Below the pieces are notes generated by a model. The model did no database searches. It was not told where the DNA came from and was given only the letters and a program-made list of their open reading frames with translations. Made by a program: the position numbers and the translations under genes. Shown here piece by piece: positions 1 through 6,972 of a stretch of DNA of 7,352 nucleotides. This DNA comes from CAYRVX01 sp964642165. GTDB lineage: Bacteria; Planctomycetota; Phycisphaerae; SM23-33. Numbering within the stretch: the stretch's first letter is position 1; each line of letters starts with the position of its first letter. The stretch is from NCBI GenBank assembly GCA_964642165.1, contig CAZXOC010000335.1:1-7352 (forward strand), in the 5' to 3' direction.

Positions 1-1241
1 CTCCCGCCGGGCGTGCTGAACTTGAAGATCACCGACCAGGGGATGCCGTATTCGGGCGAGGCGTAAACGATGTTGTGCTCGATGGTCACGCCGCCTCTCT
101 GCACCGGCGAGAGGCCCAGCAAGCACTGGCCCTCCAGGATGACGTTGTGATGCGCGCGCACGCCCGCGTACTCGATGGAGTCGAACTCGATGTTGTCGTC
201 CGCGCAGCGGTGCAGCAGGTTGTAGGCGTATTCGTGCCGCAAGGCCGGCCGGTTCCTGCCCTGCTCGCCGGTGGACGCGACGCCGATCCCGTCGAAGGTG
301 TCATGGATGTAGCAGTGCCGTATCTTCCAGGCGGTCACGTTCCCGCCGGGCAAGATCGCGTTGCCGCCGAGGGTGCTATGATACAGCGCGCGCCACGCCG
401 GCTGCTCCAGAACCATAGAGTAGTGCAGCCAGTCGTAGGTGGGGTAGTTGCTGAACTCGCAGTGCTCGACCGTGATACTGGACGGCCCGTACTCCACCGC
501 CCCGCCCGGACGGTCTACCCGAACGTCCTGCCCCACGATGGCACTGTAGCATCCGGAGAAGTAGCAGTCCCGAATCACGATGTGCGTGCAGACCGTGTGC
601 GGATGATGACGGACCCCGAGGCGGACGGCGTGGTTGGGCGCCACGTGAAAGCGCAGCCCTTCCAGCACGATGTGCTCCTGGCCCTTGATGTCCACCAGGA
701 TCGTCGTGTCCGGCCTGCTGACGGCGACGTTCGCGCTATCGGGATTGACACCGCCGAGAAGTCGGACGTAAAGCTCTCCGTCCTCGTAGAAAAAGCCCTC
801 CAGCGGCGTCGTATCCCGGCCCTTGCCGGGCTTACACGTCTTCATCTCCTCCATGCTGGTGTAGTTGTAGAGGCTCCGGCCGTCGGCAATGACCCAGACT
901 CTTCGGGTCCCACGATCCCTCAGGTTCTTCGCGGCCCAGTTGGTCTTGTAGATGTCGCCTTCGACCCGTTCGAACTTCGGCGTGGTCCTCATCGCTCCGG
1001 TGATGATGGCCTTGCCCGGGGCCTTGGCTTTGATCGTGATGGGCCTGTCCGCCGTTCCGCTCTTGGTCAGGACGAGGCTCTGGTAGTAGGTCCCCTCGGC
1101 CAGAAGCAGCGTATCTCCCGGCTGGAGCTTGTCGGCGGCCTCCTGCAGGCTCTGTTCGGGACCGACCGTCACGGTTGCAGCAGCGAGAGGACTGGCGGAG
1201 AGCAGCAAAGCGAGTTCCATGAGGGGGAAACGCGATCTCAT
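1..1241 (-). CDS. Secreted right-handed parallel beta-helix protein, 3' end beyond window
   Basis: The frame is open from an ATG at 1241 to the left edge, giving 413 codons with no stop, so the C-terminus is missing. The ATG is preceded by AAGGAG with a 5-base spacer, the best ribosome site in the window. Residues 1-22 form a signal peptide (basic MRSR start, hydrophobic core LALLLSASPLA, small residues at the cut), so the product is exported. Residues 24-82 match the opening seen in polysaccharide lyase family 6-like and other secreted beta-helix proteins: SLQEAADKLQPGDTLLLAEG, then a GTADRPITIKA stretch. From about 187 on there are repeated short strands typical of helix rungs (HIVLEGLRF, HIVIRDCYF, SITVEHCEF, AWKIRHCYIHD, GVTIEHNIVYA), with a DDNIEFDS turn near 348-355. 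It lies 45 bases behind the HzsA-related gene on the same strand and is probably the last known gene of the operon. The fold is well supported. The activity (lyase, epimerase, hydrolase or only binding) cannot be told without the C-terminal half. Confidence 0.9.
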   Translation of the reverse strand, partial: MRSRFPLMELALLLSASPLAAATVTVGPEQSLQEAADKLQPGDTLLLAEGTYYQSLVLTKSGTADRPITIKAKAPGKAIITGAMRTTPKFERVEGDIYKTNWAAKNLRDRGTRRVWVIADGRSLYNYTSMEEMKTCKPGKGRDTTPLEGFFYEDGELYVRLLGGVNPDSANVAVSRPDTTILVDIKGQEHIVLEGLRFHVAPNHAVRLGVRHHPHTVCTHIVIRDCYFSGCYSAIVGQDVRVDRPGGAVEYGPSSITVEHCEFSNYPTYDWLHYSMVLEQPAWRALYHSTLGGNAILPGGNVTAWKIRHCYIHDTFDGIGVASTGEQGRNRPALRHEYAYNLLHRCADDNIEFDSIEYAGVRAHHNVILEGQCLLGLSPVQRGGVTIEHNIVYASPEYGIPWSVIFKFSTPGG

Positions 1242-1246
1242 AGTGG

Positions 1247-1252
1247 CTCCTT
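1247..1252 (-). promoter_or_regulatory. Shine-Dalgarno site of the beta-helix gene
   Basis: AAGGAG on the minus strand lies five bases before the ATG at 1241. It fixes the start of the beta-helix gene and argues against the longer out-of-frame reading that begins at 1290. It sits in the 45-base gap after the HzsA-related stop codon. That gap has no hairpin followed by a T-run, so the two genes are probably co-transcribed. Confidence 0.75.
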
Positions 1253-1286
1253 CCAAGGGTCGACCGACGCAGTGTCAGCCAATGCC

Positions 1287-4200
1287 TCATCTATTCCCGG
1301 CGCCCGGTTGCGGGGACGACTTGGCAACGCTCTCAATGGCATGTCGGCGCGCGGCGAGGTGCTTTCTGACCCAGCAGCCGCCGCAGCGACAGTCCTCGTC
1401 GCGCCCGCAGGTGCCGGCAATGTCGTGGTGCTTCAGCGGCGTGATCGAACCTCCGACCAGTTTGAGCATCTCCTGCCAGGCGGGGTCGTTCTTGCCGGAG
1501 AACGCCCCCTTGGCGATCTGCCCCCAGCCGCCCTTCGCCGCCGGCAGCGGCGCCAGCAGGATCCGGCTTTCGGAGGGCATCGCCATGTTGACCAGCGCCG
1601 CATAGGGCTGGGCTGCCAGTTCCGCCCCGAACCGTAGGGCGATGGCCTCGCGCAGGCGCTTCTCGCCCTCGGGGGAGGGCGGCTGCCACTCGATGCGATT
1701 CCACGAGTAGTCGCCGTAGAACTGGGAGTTGACGTCCATCCAGTCCACGATGCGCTGGAGGCTCTCGCGGTCCAGCTCGACCCGTTTCTTTGCGCCCTTG
1801 TCGGGATGGCCGGCCAGGAGCATCTTCCCGAGCGTTCCAGCCCTGGCGAAATAGTCTCCGGGCCGGCTGGCCGGGGTCTCCCCCCACGCCATGGCCAGCT
1901 TGAGCCGGCCGGAGTTGATCAGCGAGCGATAGGCGATGCTGAACGCTCTTCTCTCCAGCATGCCCCCCTTGAGGTCCTTAACATACGGCAGGCCCAGAAG
2001 GTTGATGTCCTTCTCCACCTTGTTCAGCCCGTGGCAGGAGATGCAGTAGCGGTCCAGCACCGGCTGCACGGTCCGCACGAAGCTGAATCCGCCTTCATAG
2101 CGCGGGCCGACCGGCGGCGTGATCCGGTCCACCTTGGCGGTGGGAGGCCGCATCACCGGCGGGGGCATGCTGCGCGGTTCATGGCAGCCGATGCACGAGA
2201 TGCGCTCGCCCGGCTGGAGGTACATCAGGCTGCGCATGGTCATCACCGCCATCCCGTTGGCATCCAGCATCTGAATCTGGAACGGCGTGCGCGCGGGGAC
2301 CTCGAAGACCGCCGAACCGTCCTCCCGCACCGGAACCGTCCCGAGGATGCGCTTCACCAGCTCCTGCCGGTAGGAGATCATCTCGGGCGTGCCGGCGCAC
2401 GGCTGGGGAATGAGCTGGTTGATCCGCAGGCGCTTGATCGAGCCGGGCTCGATGGGGTACGAGCCTTGATAGACGTCCTGGATGTAGCAGGTGCCGGTCT
2501 TCTCCGACTCCTTCCCCGCCACGGTCGAAGGCAGGATCGGCGGCCTCGGCCGCGGCCGGAGCGGAATCGGATCGAAGCAGGAGATGTCCCTGTCGGCGTA
2601 GATCAGCTCCCGCCCGCCAAGCACGTCGATCAGGTAGATGGAGTATCGGCCGCTGCCGTGCTGGTAGGTGCAAAGGAACAGTTCCTCGCTGATCGGCCAC
2701 GGCGTGCCCGCCAGGCCGTTGTAGTACTTCCGGCCGTGGACGGTCCGCTCCTCGCGCAGGTCGTCGGCCAGCGGCAGGGGCGTGAACTGGACATCCCCCG
2801 GCACGCCACCCTCCGGTGATTCGAGTTCCGGCGTTACCCACGTCATCGGCTTGCCCCCGTCCTGCCCCTTGTCGGGATCCACAATGAGGATCGTGCCCAG
2901 GGTCTGGCCGTGATGCGGGGCGCCGGTGATGACGACCTTGCGCGTGCCGGGAATCGGCTGCGGCTCGCCGTGCAGCGTGGGCTTCTCCGAGAAGTTGCCG
3001 AAGAAGTGGGCCGTCTGTGTGCCGTCCGGACGCGTGACCCACAGGCTCTGGAATGGGATCGGACTGCGGTTGATGTAGTCCCAGCGGGTGTAGATGATCG
3101 AGCCGTCGAACAGCACGGCCGGGAACCACTCGTTGGACTCGTTGTACGAAATCGGGCGGATATTGCAGCCGTCCGGGCCACAGCGGTAGAGCGCCGCCCC
3201 CGGCTTGTAGGCGCCGGAATGGCAGCGCCCGATTTGCATGGCGCGCGTCGAGACGAAGACGATGTCGCCGTTCGGCAGGTAGCAGGGGTCCGTGTCCTCG
3301 ATCAGAATGGTCATCCTGCCCCCCTTCCCCTGCATCGGGTCGTCCGGCGTACCGGTAATCTGCCGCACCTCGCCGCTCTCGAACGAGTATTCGTAGATGT
3401 AGTACGCCCTGAAATCGCGCTGGATGTCCTCGGAACAGTCGGCAAAGGCAAACAGGACGCGCTTGCCGTCATAGGACAAGTCGGGATGGAGCGTGCCGCC
3501 CGGCGGCAGCTTGCCGGCCAGCAGGACCGTCACCCGCGGCTTGCCCTTCCAGTCGTCGAGCACCACCAGGCCGGGCGCCGGCACGCTGTGGCGGCCCAGG
3601 TACTGAAGGCTCTGGTGCCCGGGCAGGAAGCCTGAGCGTTTGGTAATCAGCAGCCGGGCAAAACCGAGGGATGAATGGGACAGCAGAATCCGGCGCCGCA
3701 GGGCGCAGGCGCGGAGGTAGAGCGATTCGGCATTGCGGTCGTCCTTCGCGTCGGCAACCTGCTTCTCCAGCGCCGTCAGCTCCGCGGCCAGTTCCGGGCG
3801 CGGGTCGGTGCGCTCGACCAGCTCCAGCGTCTTGCGCGCCAGGGCCAATCGAGGCCCGGTGTACTGCGCGTAGAACAGGCCGCGGACGGCCTTCAACTCC
3901 GCCCCGCTCCTGCAGCGCCGGGTCATTGCCTCGGCGGCTTGCTTCTGGCCGGAGGCGCATGCGGCAGCGTAGCGGGCAGCCAGGTCGCACAGGTCGCCCG
4001 GTTTCCAGTCGGCTCTCCAGATGCCGAGCCAAGCCTCCAGCAACTGCTGGCGGGACTCCACCGCCGACGGGAACGCCTCGCCAACCGCCTCAACCAGTGC
4101 CTGGCGCGAGGCTGCCCCCTTGGCCACGACGTCCGTCAGCGGGCGACAATGGACCCAGAACTGCCCGTGCCGGTCTTCCCTGGAGTTCCGCGCTCCCACC

Positions 4201-4742
4201 CATCCTTCGAGCCACTCGGCCCGGCCGTCCAGCTCGACGCAAATCTCCTTATCCCACAGCAGGACGCCCGTGCTATACTCCCGCTGCGCCCAATCGCCGG
4301 CCTTCCTGTTGGCCCATCCGCGGCCGCCGGTGAGGCGGGCCTCGGCCAGCGGCAATGCGGTCGGCTGCCCGTCCCCGCCGGTCAACTGCGGGTCGCCCAA
4401 GAAGACCTCGGCGCGCCCGGCACAGCCCAGGTAGAGCCGCTTCATCCCCGCAATCCGCAGCTTGATCCTGCGGGGCTCCTGCCGGTTGCTCACCCGCGTG
4501 CGAAGGGACGCGAACACCGGCAGCGCGGGATCGGCCCGGCGCTCGGCCTCGGCCTGGCGCTCGGCGGCGGCCTCCTGCTCGGCCAGGGCCTCGCGCGACG
4601 CGATCATCGTCTCCCACCAGGTGGCCCTTGGCTGGTAGAAGTCTCGGACGCCGGCCTTCTTCGGGCGCACGGCCGCCGAAGTGCGGGCGGCGAGAATCAG
4701 GCACATCATGCTCGCCAGGATGCCCCATCGCCTGGAGATCAT
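1287..4742 (-). CDS. HzsA-related secreted dihaem c-type cytochrome with beta-propeller core
   Basis: The product is 1151 residues from the ATG at 4742, chosen because AAAGGA lies about 10 bases upstream and a signal peptide follows at once (MISRRWG, hydrophobic core, cut near TSAAV at 21-25). An in-frame start at 4823 would overlap the previous gene and bury the signal peptide. Order: charged helical linker 45-70; beta-rich domain about 75-200, possibly carbohydrate-binding; helical region 205-350; beta-propeller about 385-735 with TolB/HzsA-like blades (LSYDGKRVLFAF, YLPNGDIVFVSTR, APHHGQTLGTILIVDPDKG); an HzsA-type segment about 750-845 (YIQDVYQGSYPIEPGSIKRL). Then come two c-haem motifs, CIGCH at 850-854 and CISCH at 900-904, and a planctomycete-type cytochrome tail ending in RIVDWMDVNSQFYG near 997-1010. 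A cysteine cluster (C1112, C1118, C1120, C1123) closes the protein. Anammox HzsA is roughly 800 residues, so this is longer, mostly at the N-terminus. The family link is firm. Hydrazine synthesis is unlikely; the substrate is unknown. Confidence 0.88.
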   Translation of the reverse strand: MISRRWGILASMMCLILAARTSAAVRPKKAGVRDFYQPRATWWETMIASREALAEQEAAAERQAEAERRADPALPVFASLRTRVSNRQEPRRIKLRIAGMKRLYLGCAGRAEVFLGDPQLTGGDGQPTALPLAEARLTGGRGWANRKAGDWAQREYSTGVLLWDKEICVELDGRAEWLEGWVGARNSREDRHGQFWVHCRPLTDVVAKGAASRQALVEAVGEAFPSAVESRQQLLEAWLGIWRADWKPGDLCDLAARYAAACASGQKQAAEAMTRRCRSGAELKAVRGLFYAQYTGPRLALARKTLELVERTDPRPELAAELTALEKQVADAKDDRNAESLYLRACALRRRILLSHSSLGFARLLITKRSGFLPGHQSLQYLGRHSVPAPGLVVLDDWKGKPRVTVLLAGKLPPGGTLHPDLSYDGKRVLFAFADCSEDIQRDFRAYYIYEYSFESGEVRQITGTPDDPMQGKGGRMTILIEDTDPCYLPNGDIVFVSTRAMQIGRCHSGAYKPGAALYRCGPDGCNIRPISYNESNEWFPAVLFDGSIIYTRWDYINRSPIPFQSLWVTRPDGTQTAHFFGNFSEKPTLHGEPQPIPGTRKVVITGAPHHGQTLGTILIVDPDKGQDGGKPMTWVTPELESPEGGVPGDVQFTPLPLADDLREERTVHGRKYYNGLAGTPWPISEELFLCTYQHGSGRYSIYLIDVLGGRELIYADRDISCFDPIPLRPRPRPPILPSTVAGKESEKTGTCYIQDVYQGSYPIEPGSIKRLRINQLIPQPCAGTPEMISYRQELVKRILGTVPVREDGSAVFEVPARTPFQIQMLDANGMAVMTMRSLMYLQPGERISCIGCHEPRSMPPPVMRPPTAKVDRITPPVGPRYEGGFSFVRTVQPVLDRYCISCHGLNKVEKDINLLGLPYVKDLKGGMLERRAFSIAYRSLINSGRLKLAMAWGETPASRPGDYFARAGTLGKMLLAGHPDKGAKKRVELDRESLQRIVDWMDVNSQFYGDYSWNRIEWQPPSPEGEKRLREAIALRFGAELAAQPYAALVNMAMPSESRILLAPLPAAKGGWGQIAKGAFSGKNDPAWQEMLKLVGGSITPLKHHDIAGTCGRDEDCRCGGCWVRKHLAARRHAIESVAKSSPQPGAGNR

Positions 4743-4751
4743 CGCAAGCCG

Positions 4752-4758
4752 TTCCTTT
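4752..4758 (-). promoter_or_regulatory. Shine-Dalgarno site of the HzsA-related gene
   Basis: AAAGGAA (minus strand) lies about ten bases before the ATG at 4742. Together with the signal peptide directly after that ATG, it favours this start over the in-frame ATGs at 4802 and 4823. Confidence 0.6.
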
Positions 4759-4769
4759 CCACTCGCCCT

Positions 4770-4794
4770 GGCCCGCAACTGCCTCTTGCCGGCC
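4770..4794 (-). repeat. Imperfect inverted repeat between the FecR and HzsA-related genes
   Basis: On the minus strand GGCCGGCAA (4794-4786) and TTGCGGGCC (4778-4770) can pair as a nine-base stem with one mismatch, around a seven-base loop. No T-run follows, so it is not a standard intrinsic terminator. It falls in the 56-base gap just ahead of the HzsA-related ribosome site. It could affect mRNA stability or relative expression, or be chance in GC-rich DNA. Confidence 0.35.
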
Positions 4795-4798
4795 CTGA

Positions 4799-6427
4799 TC
4801 ATCTGTAGACCGCCTTGCCCCACGTCTCGGCGTACATGTGCGTCAACTGCTTGCCCCGGGCCGCGTAGGCCGGGCTCTTGATCTCGACCAACTGGCCCTT
4901 CCAGCGTTTTCCGCTGGCGTCGCTCCAGTTGACCGTCCAGCTAAACCCCAGCTCATCGCCCAGCCGCGGTGGATCGCCGCCGGCCCCTAGCAGCGTCCAA
5001 GGGATGGTACATTCGAGGGTGTAGCCCTTGCCGTCCGGCGCCTTGCGGAAGGCGCCCCGCCAACCGGGCGGGTTGACCACCCCGCGATCGAAGTCCATCC
5101 CGTAGCGGATCTCAAGGCACGGCTCATCGCGCGGCTGGAAGTACCACAGCGTCAGATGGACGATGCGATCGCTGGTGTCCTGCGGGTCGGCTTCGCCCTG
5201 GCGGCAGGAGGGCTTCATGGCTCCCACGGGCCAGCCGAAGGTCCGGTCCGTGGACAGGCGAAGCTGCACGCTGCCGCCCATCCACGCGGACCACGGGTCG
5301 GTTCTCGGGTCGATGACGTTCCGCATCGGCATCGGATCGCCCACCCGGGCCGCGACGTACAGGTATCGCTTGTCGTACATCATGCTGCCGCGGACGTAAC
5401 AGGACTCGGCAAACGGCTCGGCGCATCGGGCCTTGAACCCGCCCGAAAGGTCCCAGTCCGCCAGATCGCCGTCAACGGTCACCTGACCGGGGGCGGCAAG
5501 GATGTCCAGGGACGAGATCTGGCTCGGCTTGAACGGGATCAGCACGTCCCCCTGATGGACGCTCGGCGTGCTGAACGTGCGCAGGAAACGCTCGGGCGAG
5601 AACGCGACCCTCTGAAGCTCCACCGTGTCGGACGCGGCGATATGCACGGTTTCACCGGCCGCGAGCCGGCGACTTCTCCTGCCGGATGGGTCCGGCTTCT
5701 TCAGTTCGGCCACCACGGAACCGGCAAAGACCTGCACGACTGTTTCGCCGTCCGCCTGAACATCCACGCCGAACTCCGTGCCCAGATCGACGACCCTTGC
5801 CTTGGGCGTGTCGACGGCATAGCCCCTGGCCGTGGACGGCACTCGCACAACGAGTCGCCCCGTGTGAAGCACGCTGTTGCCGACATCGACGAGTTCCAGG
5901 TCCGCGGGCGCTTCGACCAGGAGGTCGACACCACTGGCCAGCCTGATCTCGGCCGTCCCTTCGCGGAGTTTCAAGGCACCAGCGGTCAGTCGATCGCCCG
6001 GCTGGGCATGTGTGGGTCCGTCCCAAACGCAGTTGACCGCACGGATCAACGTCGCGAAATGCTTCGGCGGTTCTGGCTGGTCCGCGACGTGGAGCCAGAT
6101 CAAGACCGTCACGACGCTCAACACAAGCGCACCCGCCGCAGCCAGCAGGAACTTCCTCGAGATGATGCGGGCCCCCGACCGCCGCGGTTTCTCCGCCTCG
6201 TCCGCCGCGGCGGAACGCGTCCGCCACGACTCCGGGCGTGCCGCCTTCTCGACGGCCTCCGCCATCGCGGCCAGATGCAGCAGGCCGTGCATCTGCGCTT
6301 CTGCGTGGAAGACCCGGCGTGCTTCCTCGGAATCTCGAAGCAGTTGGCTGAGTTCGGCGGCCGTTGCCTCGGTGAGTTCCCCATCACGCCAGGCGTCGAT
6401 GAGTTCGTGTAGTCGTTGGATGTTCAT
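4799..6427 (-). CDS. FecR-domain membrane protein with C-terminal CBM9-like module (putative anti-sigma/sensor)
   Basis: The product is 542 residues from the ATG at 6427. That ATG overlaps the sigma factor stop as ATGA and has GGGGG about nine bases upstream; an in-frame start 13 codons earlier would lie inside the sigma gene. Residues 1-60 are a helical cytoplasmic part (LIDAWRDGELTEATAAELSQ), like the N-terminal part of FecR-type regulators next to planctomycete ECF sigma factors. A single membrane segment spans about 93-113 (FLLAAAGALVLSVVTVLIWL), placing the rest outside the cytoplasm. Residues about 125-265 are the FecR domain, with the hallmark DTPKARVVDLGTEFGVDV at 206-223 and VFAGSVVAEL after it. 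Residues about 313-542 resemble family 9 carbohydrate-binding (CBM9/DOMON-like) modules: VDGDLADWDLSGGF, YLYVAARVGDP, GKGYTLECTIPWTLL, LGDELGFSWTVNWSD. Known FecR proteins pass outside signals to a partner sigma factor. That the signal here is a sugar is inference. Confidence 0.87.
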   Translation of the reverse strand: MNIQRLHELIDAWRDGELTEATAAELSQLLRDSEEARRVFHAEAQMHGLLHLAAMAEAVEKAARPESWRTRSAAADEAEKPRRSGARIISRKFLLAAAGALVLSVVTVLIWLHVADQPEPPKHFATLIRAVNCVWDGPTHAQPGDRLTAGALKLREGTAEIRLASGVDLLVEAPADLELVDVGNSVLHTGRLVVRVPSTARGYAVDTPKARVVDLGTEFGVDVQADGETVVQVFAGSVVAELKKPDPSGRRSRRLAAGETVHIAASDTVELQRVAFSPERFLRTFSTPSVHQGDVLIPFKPSQISSLDILAAPGQVTVDGDLADWDLSGGFKARCAEPFAESCYVRGSMMYDKRYLYVAARVGDPMPMRNVIDPRTDPWSAWMGGSVQLRLSTDRTFGWPVGAMKPSCRQGEADPQDTSDRIVHLTLWYFQPRDEPCLEIRYGMDFDRGVVNPPGWRGAFRKAPDGKGYTLECTIPWTLLGAGGDPPRLGDELGFSWTVNWSDASGKRWKGQLVEIKSPAYAARGKQLTHMYAETWGKAVYR

Positions 6428-6972
6428 CGCGGTTGACCCCCGGCTTTCAGTTTTTTCTCCATGCACTCGCGCAGCGCGTTACGGGCGCGGGTCAGGGCCA
6501 CGCGAACGGCATTCACCGTCCAGCCGATTGCCGTCGCGATCTCTCCCGGCATCTGCGCGCCGTGGTAGCGCCGCCAGACCAGCTCTTCCGCCCGGGGGGC
6601 CAGACGACCCAGACAGCGCCGCAAGGCGTCGACGCGCTGCTGCCATTCGGACTCGTCCACCGCCTCGTCCGCGTACACCAACTCGATCACATCCTCATCC
6701 AGACGAGCGGCGCGGCGCCCGCGCGTACGCTGGAAGTGAAGCGTTTCGTACCGCGCCACGGTGCACGCCCACGCGAGGAAGTCGGTGCCGGCCGACCAGG
6801 TCTGGGCCTTGCGGCTGACAGCCAGAAAGACTCGCTGCACGATGTCCTGCGCGTCGGCGAAGTTCGGCTCGATCGACAACACGTAGCCCAACACCGTCTG
6901 CTGATGCCGCACAAACAACTGCTGAACGTGCAGAGCGTGGTCGTTCGAGGTGTCGGAAGGGTCGCCTGTCAT
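6424..6972 (-). CDS. ECF-type sigma-70 family RNA polymerase sigma factor
   Basis: The product is 182 residues from the ATG at 6972. It directs RNA polymerase to its own promoters in the cytoplasm. Region 2 covers about 16-84, with the core-binding and -10 stretch around DAQDIVQRVFLAVSRKAQ (40-57) and FLAWACTVARYETLHFQR (65-82). Region 4 covers about 111-172, with a helix-turn-helix around MPGEIATAIGWTVNAVRVAL (141-160). Length and the spaced region 2/4 layout without region 3 fit the ECF class, in the style found in Rhodopirellula and Verrucomicrobium. The start is not certain: no strong ribosome site precedes 6972, and a TTG at 7038 would add 22 residues with no family support. Its stop overlaps the FecR-domain start by four bases (ATGA), so the two are probably translationally coupled, as expected for a regulator pair. 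The targets are unknown; its own operon is the natural guess. Confidence 0.92.
   Translation of the reverse strand: MTGDPSDTSNDHALHVQQLFVRHQQTVLGYVLSIEPNFADAQDIVQRVFLAVSRKAQTWSAGTDFLAWACTVARYETLHFQRTRGRRAARLDEDVIELVYADEAVDESEWQQRVDALRRCLGRLAPRAEELVWRRYHGAQMPGEIATAIGWTVNAVRVALTRARNALRECMEKKLKAGGQPR

Noticed and set aside
1258..1265. GGTCGACC palindrome in the gap before the beta-helix gene
   Set aside because: An eight-base perfect palindrome is expected by chance at this length and has no partner site or other support as an operator.
832..1290. Minus-strand 152-codon frame overlapping the beta-helix start
   Set aside because: It is in a different frame from the clear beta-helix coding sequence, lacks a ribosome site, and gives a low-complexity Arg/His/Gln-rich product.
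75..1637. Long plus-strand open frame of 520 codons
   Set aside because: It lies opposite the beta-helix gene and the end of the HzsA-related gene, and its product has no recognisable domain. GC-rich genes commonly leave such open frames on the other strand.
3675..4808. Plus-strand 377-codon frame
   Set aside because: It is antisense to the HzsA-related gene; the product is Gly/Arg/Leu-rich without domain features.
4743..4823. Longer HzsA-related start at 4823
   Set aside because: It would overlap the FecR-domain gene by 25 bases and place 27 basic residues before the signal peptide, and the 4742 ATG has a good ribosome site.
5156..6412. Plus-strand 418-codon frame
   Set aside because: It is antisense to the FecR-domain gene, whose minus frame has a clear membrane segment and FecR motif.
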